Part shown: in pieces, positions 19,411 to 27,836 of the stretch
How positions within the stretch are numbered: position 1 is the stretch's first letter
Layout of the letters: each line of letters begins with the position of its first letter
Assembly (NCBI GenBank): GCA_016708585.1
Contig: JADJFK010000006.1
Span: forward strand, 305,007-369,006
Source of the DNA: Sulfuritalea sp.
GTDB lineage: Bacteria > Pseudomonadota > Gammaproteobacteria > Burkholderiales > Rhodocyclaceae
Direction: 5' to 3'
Length of the DNA: 64,000 bases
The notes under the pieces: model-generated
Databases searched by the model: none
What the model was told of the DNA's origin: nothing
Seen by the model: only the letters and a program-made list of their open reading frames with translations
Made by a program: the position numbers and the translations under genes

Positions 19411-21779
19411 ACGCGCCGGAAACCCAGGTCAAGGAAATCGCCAACGCCTCCGCGCCGCACGGCGTCGGCGCCCGCCGGCCGCTGGTCGATGGCGTCGAGA
19501 AGGTCACCGGCACCGCGCGCTACACCGCCGACCTGCCGGCCGACAACGCCCTGGTCGGCCTGCTGCTGCGCAGCCCCTATGCCCACGCCGAACTGCTGGA
19601 AGTCGACATCTCCGAAGCGCTGGCGCTGCCCGGCGTGCGCGCCGTGATCACCGGCGACGAGTGCGACATGCCCTATGGCGTGATCCCCATCGCGCAGAAC
19701 GAATTTCCGCTGGCGCGCGACAAGGTGCGCTACATCGGCGACCCGATCGCCGCCGTCGCCGCCGTCGACGAAGCCACGGCGCGCCTGGCGATTTCCCGCA
19801 TCCGCCTGAAGGTGCGCGAGCTGCCGGCCTACTTCAAGGCGGCCGACGCGCGCCAGGCCGACGCCGTGCAGCTGCACGAAAAGAAGCAGGGCAACATCGA
19901 ACGCGAAGTGCATAACGAGTTCGGCGACGTCGCCGCCGGTTTCGCCGCCGCCGACCTGGTGCGCGAGGAAACCTACGAATGCGCCGAAGTCCATCACGCC
20001 ATGATGGAGCCCAATGCGGCGCTCGCCGCCTGGGATACCGAGCGCGGCCACCTGACGCTGTGGTCGGTGACCCAGGTGCCCTACTACGTGCACCTGACGC
20101 TGGCGCGCTGCATGAAAATGGAAGCGGCCCACATCCGCGTCATCAAGCCGTTCAGCGGCGGCGGCTTCGGCCACCGCACCGAATGCCTCAACTTCGAGGT
20201 CATCTGCGGCATGCTGGCCCGTGCCGCGCGCGGCACGGTACGCCTGGCGCAGACACGCGAGGAAAGCTTCCTCGCCCATCGCGGCCGCCCGGAAAGCCAG
20301 ATGCGGATCAAGCTCGGCCTCAAGCGCGACGGCAGCATCACCGCCTGCCAGGCCGAAGTCGTGCAGCGCGGCGGCGCCTACGGCGGCTACGGCCTGGTCA
20401 CCATCCTCTATGCCGGCGCGCTGATCAACGGGCTCTACGACATCCCGGCGGTCAAGTACGACGGCTACCGCGTCTACACCAACACGCCGGCCTGCGGCGC
20501 CATGCGCGGCCACGGCACGGTGACCATCCGCTTCGCCTTCGAATCCCTGCTCGATTCGATGGCCGGCGAACTCGGCCTCGACCAGATCGCCGTGCGCCGG
20601 CGCAACCTGCTCAAGGCGCCGACCGAGACCATCAACGGCCTGCGCGTCACTTCCTACGGCCTCGGCGAATGCATCGACTGGGTCGAGGATGTCAGCGGCT
20701 GGGCCGCGCGCAAGGGCAAGCTGGGGGGCAGCGGCAACGTCCGCAAGGGACTGGGCATGGCCTGCTCGCATTTCGTCAGCGGTTCGGCCAAGCCGGTGCA
20801 CTGGTCGGGCGAACCCCACGCGGTGATCGTGCTCAAGCTCGACTTCGACGCCGCGGTGACCATCCTCACCGGTGCCTCGGACATCGGCCAGGGCTCCTCG
20901 ACCGTCGTCACCCAGATCGTCGCCGAAGTGCTCGGCATCGACTACCACCGCATCCGCGTCGTCGCCAATGATTCGGCCGTGACGCCGAAGGACAACGGCT
21001 CGTATTCCTCGCGCGTCACCTACATGGTCGGCAATGCCGCGCTGGATGCCGCCGAGAACCTCAAGCGCCTGCTGGTCACCGCCGCCGCGCGCCGGCTCAA
21101 GGTCGAGGAATCCGACGTAATCTGGTACGGCGAAGCCGCGGCCGTCGCCAGCGATCCCGAACGGCACATCCCCTTCGCCGAAATCGCCGAAGAAGCCCTG
21201 GTCGGCACCGGCACGCTCAACGTCAAGGGCACCTTCACCTGCCCGCCGGAATTCCAGGGCGGCAAGCAGCGCGGCGGCGCCGTCGGTTCGTCGATGGGCT
21301 TCTCCTACGTCGCCCAGGCGGCCGAAGTCAGCGTCGACATGGACCTCGGCATCGTCACCGTGGACAAGGTCTGGGCCGCCATCGACTGCGGTCGCGCGAT
21401 CAACCCGATGGCGGTCGAAGGCCAGGTGCAGGGCGCCGTCTGGATGGGCCTGGGCCAGACCCTGTGCGAGGAAACCATCTACGAAAACGGACGCCACATG
21501 GTGCCCAACATGCTCGATTACCGCGTGCCGACCATCGTCGAATCGCCCGACATCGAGGTGCATATCGTCGAAAGCATGGACCCCAACGGCCCCTTCGGCG
21601 CCAAGGAAGCCAGCGAAGGACCGCTGTCCGGGATCATGTCGGCGGTCGCCGCCGCGGTCGAGGATGCCACCGGCCTGCGCGTGAGGGCGCTGCCGATATC
21701 CCCGCCGCGCGTGTTCGCCGCCCTGCAGGAGGCCCGTAACGAAGCAGCAGCCGCCGCCACCAACGAGGAGCAAGCCTGA
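19407..21779 (+). CDS. hcrA: 4-hydroxybenzoyl-CoA reductase alpha subunit (molybdopterin)
   Basis: 790 residues, xanthine-oxidase family catalytic subunit: a hammerhead domain (residues 20-130, VGARRPLVDGVEKVTGTARY), then the Moco domains with FSGGGFGHRTE, GAMRGHG and near the end GPFGAKEASEGPL, where the conserved glutamate sits. The enzyme removes the 4-hydroxy group of 4-hydroxybenzoyl-CoA as water to form benzoyl-CoA. It overlaps hcrC by ATGA and hcrB by TGATG. Confidence 0.93.
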   Translation: MNAPETQVKEIANASAPHGVGARRPLVDGVEKVTGTARYTADLPADNALVGLLLRSPYAHAELLEVDISEALALPGVRAVITGDECDMPYGVIPIAQNEFPLARDKVRYIGDPIAAVAAVDEATARLAISRIRLKVRELPAYFKAADARQADAVQLHEKKQGNIEREVHNEFGDVAAGFAAADLVREETYECAEVHHAMMEPNAALAAWDTERGHLTLWSVTQVPYYVHLTLARCMKMEAAHIRVIKPFSGGGFGHRTECLNFEVICGMLARAARGTVRLAQTREESFLAHRGRPESQMRIKLGLKRDGSITACQAEVVQRGGAYGGYGLVTILYAGALINGLYDIPAVKYDGYRVYTNTPACGAMRGHGTVTIRFAFESLLDSMAGELGLDQIAVRRRNLLKAPTETINGLRVTSYGLGECIDWVEDVSGWAARKGKLGGSGNVRKGLGMACSHFVSGSAKPVHWSGEPHAVIVLKLDFDAAVTILTGASDIGQGSSTVVTQIVAEVLGIDYHRIRVVANDSAVTPKDNGSYSSRVTYMVGNAALDAAENLKRLLVTAAARRLKVEESDVIWYGEAAAVASDPERHIPFAEIAEEALVGTGTLNVKGTFTCPPEFQGGKQRGGAVGSSMGFSYVAQAAEVSVDMDLGIVTVDKVWAAIDCGRAINPMAVEGQVQGAVWMGLGQTLCEETIYENGRHMVPNMLDYRVPTIVESPDIEVHIVESMDPNGPFGAKEASEGPLSGIMSAVAAAVEDATGLRVRALPISPPRVFAALQEARNEAAAAATNEEQA

Positions 21780-22759
21780 TGAGCGCCCTGCCCGATTTCC
21801 AGTTGCTGCGGCCGACCACCGCCGCCGATGCCGTCGCCATGCGCGCGGCCAACGCCGCCAGCCGCTACATCGCCGGCGGCACCGACCTGTTGCCCAACAT
21901 CCGCCGCGGCCTGGCGGAACCCGGCGTCGTCATCGACCTCGGCGGCATCGCCGAGCTGGCGCACATCGACTTCGGCACCGATGCCCTGCGCATCGGCGCC
22001 GGCACCACGCTGGCGGCCATCGCCGGCGATGCGACGATCCGCGCCCGCTACACCGCGCTGGCCGAAGCCGCCGAAGCGGTGGCCGGCCCGACGCACCGCG
22101 CGGCGGCGACGCTGGGCGGCAACCTCTGCCTCGACACGCGCTGCGTCTATTACAACCAGAGCGAATTCTGGCGCGAGAGCAACGACTACTGCATGAAGCT
22201 GAAGGGCGAAGGCTGCCGCGTCGCCAAGAAATCCAAGCGCTGCTACGCCGCCTTCAGCGGCGACGTGGCGCCGGCCCTGATCGCGCTCGCCGCCGAAATC
22301 GAAATCCTCGGACCGAAGGGCAGCCGCCGTGTCGCCAGCGCCGACTTTTATCGCGACGACGGCATGGCCTGGCTGACCCTGGCGCCCGACGAGCTGCTGG
22401 TCGGGGTGCATGTTCCGCTGCACGAGGGCTGGACCAGCGCCTACGAAAAAGTCCGCGTGCGCGGCGCCATCGACTTCCCGCTGGCCGGCGTCGCCGTGGC
22501 GCTGAAGCGCAAGGGCAACGCCATCGACGACCTGCGCATCGCCTGCACCGGCGTGGCTTCGCGGCCGCTGGCGGTCGACGGCCTGGCCGAACTCAAGGGC
22601 AAACCGCTCGATGCCGCGGCGCTGGCGGTAATCACCGCGCAGACCGAGATCGCCGCCGGCGCCATGCGCACCACGGTGGTGGACATGCTCTACCGCCGCG
22701 GCGTGGCGCCGGTGCTGGCCCGCCGCATCACCGAACGACTGTGGAATTCCGCTGCCTGA
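21779..22759 (+). CDS. hcrB: 4-hydroxybenzoyl-CoA reductase beta subunit (FAD plus extra [4Fe-4S])
   Basis: 326 residues, FAD-binding medium subunit (IAGGTDLLPNIRRG, TLGGNLCLDTRC). The insertion unique to 4-hydroxybenzoyl-CoA reductase is present: cysteines at 122, 138, 146 and 155, the same numbering as the [4Fe-4S] ligands of the Thauera enzyme. This insertion separates it from ordinary xanthine-oxidase subunits and fixes the assignment of the operon. Confidence 0.95.
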   Translation: MSALPDFQLLRPTTAADAVAMRAANAASRYIAGGTDLLPNIRRGLAEPGVVIDLGGIAELAHIDFGTDALRIGAGTTLAAIAGDATIRARYTALAEAAEAVAGPTHRAAATLGGNLCLDTRCVYYNQSEFWRESNDYCMKLKGEGCRVAKKSKRCYAAFSGDVAPALIALAAEIEILGPKGSRRVASADFYRDDGMAWLTLAPDELLVGVHVPLHEGWTSAYEKVRVRGAIDFPLAGVAVALKRKGNAIDDLRIACTGVASRPLAVDGLAELKGKPLDAAALAVITAQTEIAAGAMRTTVVDMLYRRGVAPVLARRITERLWNSAA

Positions 22760-22766
22760 TGGCCGA

Positions 22767-22786
22767 CCCGGGCCCTGATGCCCGGG
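22767..22786. other. GC hairpin between hcrB and the CoA-ligase gene
   Basis: CCCGGGC, a six-base loop, GCCCGGG. There is no T-run, so it is more likely an mRNA-stabilising or processing hairpin than a terminator. Confidence 0.4.
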
Positions 22787-22814
22787 CGCTTGAAATGAAC
22801 GAGGAGAAATGCAC

Positions 22815-24110
22815 GTGAGCTATTTCGACGAAGCGACGGAAACCCTGCCCCGCGAGCAACTGGCGGCGCTGCAAGTGGACAAGCTGCAAAAGATGATGGC
22901 CGAGCTGTGGGGCCGCAACGGTTTCTATACCGCCAAGTGGAAGGCCGCCGGCGTGCAGCCCGCCGACATCAAGTCGCTCGACGACCTCGGCAAACTGCCC
23001 TTCACCAAGAAGGGCGAACTGATGGACGACCAGGCCGCCAACGGCCCCTTCGGCAGCAACCTGACCTATCCGGTGGAAGCCTACGTGCGCATGCACCAGA
23101 CCTCGGGCACCACCGGCGTGCCGCTCAAGGTGATGGACACCCACGAGTCCTGGGACTGGTGGGGCCGCTGCTGGGGCCACGTGCTGGCCGGCGCCGGCGT
23201 CACGGCTTCCGACCGCCTGTTCATGGCCTTCGCCTTCGGCCCCTTCATCGGCTTCTGGGCCGCCGTCGAAGGCGCGCGCAAGATCGGTGCGGTGATGATC
23301 CCCGGCGGCGGGCGCGACTCGCAGCAACGCCTGGAGCTGATGCGCGAAGCCGGCGCCACGGTGCTGTGCTGCACGCCGACCTATGCCCTGCGCCTGGCCG
23401 AAGTAGCCCACGAAATCGGCTTCGACATCAGCACGATCCCGATGAAGGCCACGGTGCATGCCGGCGAACCCGGCGCCAACATACCGGCGACCAAACACCG
23501 CATCCAGACGGCCTGGACCGCCAAGTGCTTCGACCACGCCGGCGCCTCGGAAGTCGGCGCGCATTCCTTCGAATGCCACGTCCAGCCCGGCGGCACGCAC
23601 CTGATCGAAAGCGAGTACATCGCCGAGGTGATCAATCCGCAGACCGGCGAGGCCGTGGCACCGGGCGAGCGCGGCGAACTGGTGATCACCAACCTCGGGC
23701 GCTGGGGCTTCCCGGTGATCCGCTACCGCACCGGCGACCTGGTCAAGGTCAACCTCGACCGCTGCGACTGCGGCCGCACCTCGCTGCGCTTCGAGGGCGG
23801 CATCCTCGGCCGCGCCGACGACATGGTCACGGTGCGCGGCGTCAATGTCTTCCCCGCCGGCGTGGAAAACATCATCCGCAAGTTCGCCGAAGTGGACGAG
23901 TTCCGCATCACGGTGAACAAGGTCAAGCAGATGGACGAAATGGACATCGAGGTCGAGCTCTGCGAAGGGGCCGACCCGGAGGTGGTGCATGAAATCGCCG
24001 TCAAGCTGGATTCCATGCTGGCCTTCCGCCCGCGCGTGCACCACGTCGCGCGCAACATGCTGCCGCGCTTCGAGATGAAGGCCAAGCGCTTTCACGTCAA
24101 GCTCGATTGA
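22815..24110 (+). CDS. PaaK-type aryl-CoA ligase (candidate 4-hydroxybenzoate-CoA ligase)
   Basis: About 431 residues of the phenylacetate-CoA ligase branch of AMP-forming ligases: P-loop QTSGTTGVPLKV, NLGRWGFPVIRYRTGDLV, a cysteine pair CDCGR, and the C-terminal lysine in MKAKRFHVKLD. It is the last gene of the hcr unit, and no other ligase is in the window, so it is the best local candidate for making 4-hydroxybenzoyl-CoA; known 4-hydroxybenzoate ligases are mostly of the longer benzoate-ligase type. GAGGAG (22801) sits only 2 bases from ATG 22809 but 8 from GTG 22815, hence the GTG start. Confidence 0.8.
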   Translation: MSYFDEATETLPREQLAALQVDKLQKMMAELWGRNGFYTAKWKAAGVQPADIKSLDDLGKLPFTKKGELMDDQAANGPFGSNLTYPVEAYVRMHQTSGTTGVPLKVMDTHESWDWWGRCWGHVLAGAGVTASDRLFMAFAFGPFIGFWAAVEGARKIGAVMIPGGGRDSQQRLELMREAGATVLCCTPTYALRLAEVAHEIGFDISTIPMKATVHAGEPGANIPATKHRIQTAWTAKCFDHAGASEVGAHSFECHVQPGGTHLIESEYIAEVINPQTGEAVAPGERGELVITNLGRWGFPVIRYRTGDLVKVNLDRCDCGRTSLRFEGGILGRADDMVTVRGVNVFPAGVENIIRKFAEVDEFRITVNKVKQMDEMDIEVELCEGADPEVVHEIAVKLDSMLAFRPRVHHVARNMLPRFEMKAKRFHVKLD

Positions 24111-24124
24111 CCCGCAGCGTGCCG

Positions 24125-24142
24125 GGCGGACTTCGGTCCGCC
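24125..24142 (+). terminator. Hairpin downstream of the CoA-ligase gene
   Basis: GGCGGAC-TTCG-GTCCGCC: a 7-bp stem with a stable UUCG tetraloop, 15 bases after the ligase stop. No T-run follows, so termination here is uncertain. Confidence 0.45.
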
Positions 24143-24188
24143 AGGTCCAGCTGAAACTGGCCCCGCGAAGCTTAAGGACGTCCCAATA

Positions 24189-24257
24189 CGTCATTCCGGC
24201 GAACGCCGGAATCCAGTGCGGCAAGACATCTGGACACCGGCGTTCTCCGGTGTGACG
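24189..24257. repeat. Paired palindromic element (CGTCATTCC...TGTGACG)
   Basis: Two imperfectly complementary 28-base arms, 24189-24216 and 24230-24257, each itself a hairpin (TTCCGGCGAACGCCGGAA in the left arm). The outer ends CGTCA/TGACG match the element at 896-947. It has the form of a REP-pair element. Confidence 0.6.
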
Positions 24258-24295
24258 GAGTTTTTGAAACTTCGGGAACTGGACAGAAATTCTGA

Positions 24296-24320
24296 AAGTC
24301 GGCGCTGGCGGCACGGCAAC
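24296..24320 (-). repeat. Dispersed GC palindrome copy
   Basis: AAGTCGGCGCTGGCGG followed by CACGGCAACTC: the half-palindrome form of the element that is complete at 11040-11071. In leftward orientation its T-run follows the NERD gene, so it could terminate that transcript. Confidence 0.6.
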
Positions 24321-24422
24321 TCTTCCGGCAAGCCTGTTCAAGCCATGAAATCGGCCGTGTCTCCTTCGTGCCCTAAGCGGTCGGATGCAGACTGAGATAG
24401 CGGACGTTCAGGAGCGTATGAC

Positions 24423-25169
24423 TTAGGCAGCACGGCCGCGCCTTCGCTGAAGATCCTCAACATGCTCGACGTCTGTCTTACCGCTGATAGCAAGGCGCGC
24501 AGTCTCGAGCCGCCCCACGCAGAACTGAACTCGATTGAGTGACATCATTTCGCTCGTCTGTCCGCGAACGTAGTCGATGAACCCGGAGAGGGTGAACACT
24601 CCCTGTGGAACCTCGGTTTTGAACTCTGCTTCGCCAGTGAAGACGACGGCCGATTTCACTGCGCCAAGTGGCAAGAAATCAAAGAGCTCTTGCACCGCAC
24701 AAACGTGCCGAAAGTTCTGACGGATCGGGTTCTGGAACTTGAACTTCGCGTTGAACAAGACTTGGGTCCAGTTGTCCTGATTCGCATTGGCGAAGATCCA
24801 GCCCTTGTAGTCCTTGGTTTCGATAACGAACACGCCGAACCTCGAAATGAGGATGTGGTCGACCTGAGTTGTCCCGTCCTTCAACTGGAGCGTGACGTGA
24901 TTCATCAGGTGATAGTCAGGAGCACCGAAGTTCGCCTTCGCGACGCGGGACAGCAGTGCCTCGCCCCGATTCTGGAATACGGGGGAACGGTAGGCGCGTC
25001 CAGCAAGATAGCGGCCAATGACGAATCCAATAGCAAGTGCAAAGAGGATGTAGAGAATGGCGTGCTGCTTCCAGTCAGGGAGAAACTGCGATAGGCGTTG
25101 GACCGCGCGCGCCGTCAGAGAGGTGACACTTTGCGCAAGGGTATTGACATCCACCGTGCTACCTAACAT
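24423..25169 (-). CDS. NERD-domain (nuclease-related) membrane protein
   Basis: 248 residues. One membrane helix near residues 37-58 (HAILYILFALAIGFVIGRYL), then a NERD domain with the pattern GEALLSRV, QVDHILISRFGVFVIETKDY and FQNPIRQNFRHV. The D..(10-12)..ETK arrangement is the restriction-endonuclease-like active site typical of NERD. Such proteins are common in accessory and defence regions, and the function is unproven. It starts at ATG 25169; the coding sequence is clearly less GC-rich than the catabolic operons. Confidence 0.82.
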   Translation of the reverse strand: MLGSTVDVNTLAQSVTSLTARAVQRLSQFLPDWKQHAILYILFALAIGFVIGRYLAGRAYRSPVFQNRGEALLSRVAKANFGAPDYHLMNHVTLQLKDGTTQVDHILISRFGVFVIETKDYKGWIFANANQDNWTQVLFNAKFKFQNPIRQNFRHVCAVQELFDFLPLGAVKSAVVFTGEAEFKTEVPQGVFTLSGFIDYVRGQTSEMMSLNRVQFCVGRLETARLAISGKTDVEHVEDLQRRRGRAA

Positions 25170-25181
25170 GTAGGTGACCGG

Positions 25182-25206
25182 CGCTGCGCGGCTTCATCGC
25201 GCAGCG
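25182..25206. other. Nine-base-pair hairpin between the NERD gene and the cyclase gene
   Basis: CGCTGCGCG, a seven-base loop (GCTTCAT), CGCGCAGCG. It lies downstream of the leftward cyclase and just upstream of the NERD start. It could be a terminator without T-run or the palindromic core of a recombination site. Confidence 0.4.
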
Positions 25207-25284
25207 TCCAGAGAGCGAAGCGAACGGGGTCGACCGCAGGGCTTGCCCTCATCGGCTTGGTGTGTTGTGAACAGATACTTAAGG

Positions 25285-25993
25285 TCAAGCGAATTGCCTT
25301 TGAAACCGGGTGCGATAGTGCTGTCGTTGGCCAATGTTCGTGTATGGACCTTCCCATATTGGTTCGCCGTTGCTTCCGAAACGCGACGAGCGACTAAGCT
25401 TTGTAAAGACTTCATGGGTAACTCGAAGCGGATAATCAGAGTCGAGGCCATCAAAGCTATTCAGCTTTGCGGCATAGTTTGCAGCAGCGCCAACCCACAC
25501 TAAATCGCTATCTATCCGAACGCCAGTTTTTGAAACGAGGACACTGCCGGAGTCAACACCTACTGTGTGCTGGAGTGCTCGATGATGGATAGCGTAGATG
25601 GATGCGAACTGAGGGTTTACGATCTCATTCACCGCAAAATTTATTTCAAGTGCAGCACCGACCGCAGCGTCTTCCTTTTCTGTTTCGAGAAAGGCAGCCA
25701 TTACTCGATCACCGTCGTATGCGGTGATATCGCCACCATTTCGTTTCACTATCTTCGCCGCGCAGTGCAGAAATGCCTTGTAGTACTCCGCTGCTAGGGT
25801 ATCGCTTAGAGCATCTACCATTTTGCGTAGAGCCGCGGATATCAGCGTACAAGATGCATGCATTGAGCCGACGCCCTGTGTTGCCAAAGGTCAGATCATC
25901 AGGTACGGGGACGACGTACCCGTCCGGGACGTCACCCCAGGACTCCCGCGCGAATTGCCGTACCTTTTCATCGAGTTCTTCCCGAAAGGTCAT
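25285..25993 (-). CDS. Pycsar nucleotide cyclase (PycC-like class III cyclase), apparent frameshift
   Basis: A class III cyclase domain: first metal aspartate in CILYADIRGSTQ, second in ITAYDGDRVMAAFLE, and the catalytic asparagine motif VWVGAAANYAAKLNS. This pattern and the adjacent membrane effector identify a Pycsar cyclase, which makes cCMP or cUMP on phage infection. As given, an extra T in TTTT (25821-25824, A-run on the coding strand) breaks the frame after GSTQ; removing it joins both parts into about 235 residues. ATG 25993 is directly downstream of the effector gene. Which pyrimidine it uses cannot be told. Confidence 0.78.
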
Positions 25994-26005
25994 CGGTGTG
26001 ATTGC

Positions 26006-26493
26006 CTATGGGCGGACCAGTAGTCCAATGGCGAACACCCAAGCGAACGCGCCGGCAAACGACCAACCGACAGCCCGGCGTACCAAAGGTGCTTGCGCGC
26101 CGCAATCTCTGCGTTCCTATGAATTTGAAGTGCCCAATCATGGAGCAATTCATCTACGCTGGCTTTGGAAAAAGCTTCGACGTAGTCAGCGGGGGGGCTC
26201 CTTGCAATAGTGCCAAAGTAAAGGAACGAGCTCTGCGGCCCACTTGTTCTCGGAAGCAAAGAGGTTGCCGCGCACGCCATTGCAACGACAGTAAGCAGCG
26301 CGGCCGTTAACGATAGTGCAATTGCCCAAGGAGTGGCGCTCTTCGCCGCCGCAAATGCTGTGGCGAGGGCTGCGATCATCGCTGTGTCGATGGCTACAAC
26401 TACGGCTACTTTTGCATCTGCTGCAACGATCCATGCCAACTGACGTTCGATCACCCACTGCGCGGTTTGTAGTCGTGATGAATTTTCTGACAT
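26006..26493 (-). CDS. Pycsar transmembrane effector (PycTM-like), apparent frameshift
   Basis: Begins MSENSSRLQTAQWVIERQ, with AGGA upstream. The family features are an ADAK motif before the first helix (ADAKVAVVVAIDTAMIAALA), a second helix (WAIALSLTAALLTVVAMA), then LYFGTIAR and QIHRNAEIAARKH. A further C-terminal helix, VRRAVGWSFAGAFAWVF, is read only after restoring one base at 26083-26084; without it the protein ends in an unrelated tail and the stop overlaps the cyclase start. When cyclic pyrimidine binds, such effectors are thought to disrupt the inner membrane and abort infection. Confidence 0.75.
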
Positions 26494-26548
26494 GAGCGGA
26501 TCCTGATCCAAGTGGCGGCGTAGTTGTTCTGAGGGCAAACGTGGAATT

Positions 26549-26594
26549 AACCCGCGCCCAACAGCTGGCGAAGCCGGCTGTTGGGCGCAGGGTT
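26549..26594. repeat. Bulged inverted repeat resembling an integron attC site
   Basis: AACCC-GCGCCCAACAGC and GCTGTTGGGCGC-A-GGGTT form a 17-bp stem with one unpaired A and a short loop; the right flank reads GTTAGGA and the left AATTAAC. The length, single bulge and GTTAG end fit attC sites, but the left box is a poor match and no integrase gene is present. It separates the Pycsar pair from the two unknown genes. Confidence 0.35.
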
Positions 26595-26603
26595 AGGACT
26601 CAT

Positions 26604-27026
26604 CTACAGCGGACGCGCGTAATCGCCATCCTTCACCCCATCAAACGGGACGGGAGTTGGCTCGCCTTGACGCTCTTCTACTGTGGTTTCCTCGCCGCCA
26701 TAGAGGCTGGCGAGCACGCCGGCAGCCCCTCCTTTTTGACTTCGCTTTGTAGTGCGAATTGTGGGGGTCGGACTGCGAGTCTTTGAAGTCTTCACAGTTG
26801 CCAGCTTGTCCTGCACATGTGTGGCAATGCCTATGCCTCGCACGATCTCTAATTGCCCCAAAGACTCCTTCGTGGCCGGATCAATGATCTCTTCACCGAG
26901 ACCATAAAGCAGAAACCGAGCGCCTTCCTTGATGCCGTGCTCGCGGCCACGATTGATGACGACCGTGTACTCGTCTTGCACTTTGGCGACCTGGGCGGCA
27001 CTGCTGGTCTGGGCGGCATCTGACAT
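26604..27026 (-). CDS. Hypothetical protein with beta-barrel-like repeat, unknown function
   Basis: 140 residues, not recognised. The first half reads VAKVQDEYTVVINRGREHGI, a glycine-centred beta motif (VINRGxxHGIKEG) seen in FlgT/CsgG-like envelope proteins; the C-terminal half is low-complexity and basic (KTSKTRSPTPTIRTTKRSQK). No signal peptide or membrane helix. It starts two bases after the stop of the membrane-protein gene upstream, so the two form an operon. Confidence 0.6.
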   Translation of the reverse strand: MSDAAQTSSAAQVAKVQDEYTVVINRGREHGIKEGARFLLYGLGEEIIDPATKESLGQLEIVRGIGIATHVQDKLATVKTSKTRSPTPTIRTTKRSQKGGAAGVLASLYGGEETTVEERQGEPTPVPFDGVKDGDYARPL

Positions 27027-27028
27027 GG

Positions 27029-27568
27029 CTACTTCTCCTGAATGGCGTAAGACGGAACCGACGGCTTAACAAGAAGCTTCCGCAGGAAGCTCGCGTCATT
27101 CGACCGTAGCTTACTAAGCGAGTCATCTCCAGCATCGGCGGTTGCCTTGATGCCAACTTGAAGAAAGCCATTGGTCTGGATGGTGAGCACTCTACCGACG
27201 GCAAGGAGACGCTCGTAGTCGTCTTCGTTTACGTACACAGCGATCATTGCATCAACGGCAAAGAGGTCAGACGGATCAACAAGGAGCAACAGATCTATTC
27301 CGTCATAAGCGGCGGGAGGCGCGAGAGACCTACGGACATCAGGTAGACCCCGCTTCAGCGAGCGCCATGCGACGTAGGCAGCATCCATCGCCACAACCAG
27401 CACGAGTATGGCTACGATAACTGTTGAGATAAGCCAGCCAATGGCCACCGTCGTATCTGGCTTGATAAAGAAGAAGGACCCAACTGAAAAGATCAGGCCC
27501 ACCAGCCCAACGAGCCAGCCATTTACCCGGATGAACGAGTCGTACAAGTGCTTGGGAAAGGATCTCAT
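27029..27568 (-). CDS. Hypothetical two-helix membrane protein
   Basis: About 179 residues from the start at MRSFPKHLYDSF; an in-frame ATG at 27631 would add 21 hydrophilic residues and cannot be excluded. Two membrane helices (GWLVGLVGLIFSVGSFFFI and IGWLISTVIVAILVLVVAMD) precede a cytoplasmic domain with GIDLLLLVDPSDLFAVDAMI and YVNEDDYERLLAVGRVLTIQ. The family is not recognised. Paired with the downstream 26604 gene; lower GC than the core genes. Confidence 0.6.
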   Translation of the reverse strand: MRSFPKHLYDSFIRVNGWLVGLVGLIFSVGSFFFIKPDTTVAIGWLISTVIVAILVLVVAMDAAYVAWRSLKRGLPDVRRSLAPPAAYDGIDLLLLVDPSDLFAVDAMIAVYVNEDDYERLLAVGRVLTIQTNGFLQVGIKATADAGDDSLSKLRSNDASFLRKLLVKPSVPSYAIQEK

Positions 27569-27836
27569 GGATGGATCTCGTGTGCGTTTGATGAGCCCTA
27601 ACTTTGATATAGGGCGACAGTTTTGCGCCATAACTCAGGCGCGTGCTGCGTAACTCGGCGGTGTGCGATCCTCGGAAAGCCCCTGTTCGCATGGTTTTTC
27701 GTCAAATCGGGAGCATTTTCAATCATATTAAATTTCTGTGAAAAGCGGCACAGCTCAAATATATCTCAATGACATGCTTTTGGGGTGCCACCGTCCGATA
27801 TTGGTAAAGCTATGGCGTGACCGCTTCTGGCCGAAC

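Larger units (their letters stand above)
24111..24422. other. Intergenic region after the aromatic cluster
   Basis: Contains three structured elements described separately: a UUCG-loop hairpin (24125-24142), a paired palindrome (24189-24257) and a copy of the dispersed repeat (24296-24320). No coding sequence was recognised. It marks the border between the catabolic cluster and the lower-GC accessory patch. Confidence 0.5.

Noticed and set aside
19359..21773. 804-codon open frame antisense to hcrA
   Set aside because: A shadow of the GC-rich codon pattern of hcrA; low-complexity H/D/G/A composition and no recognisable motif.
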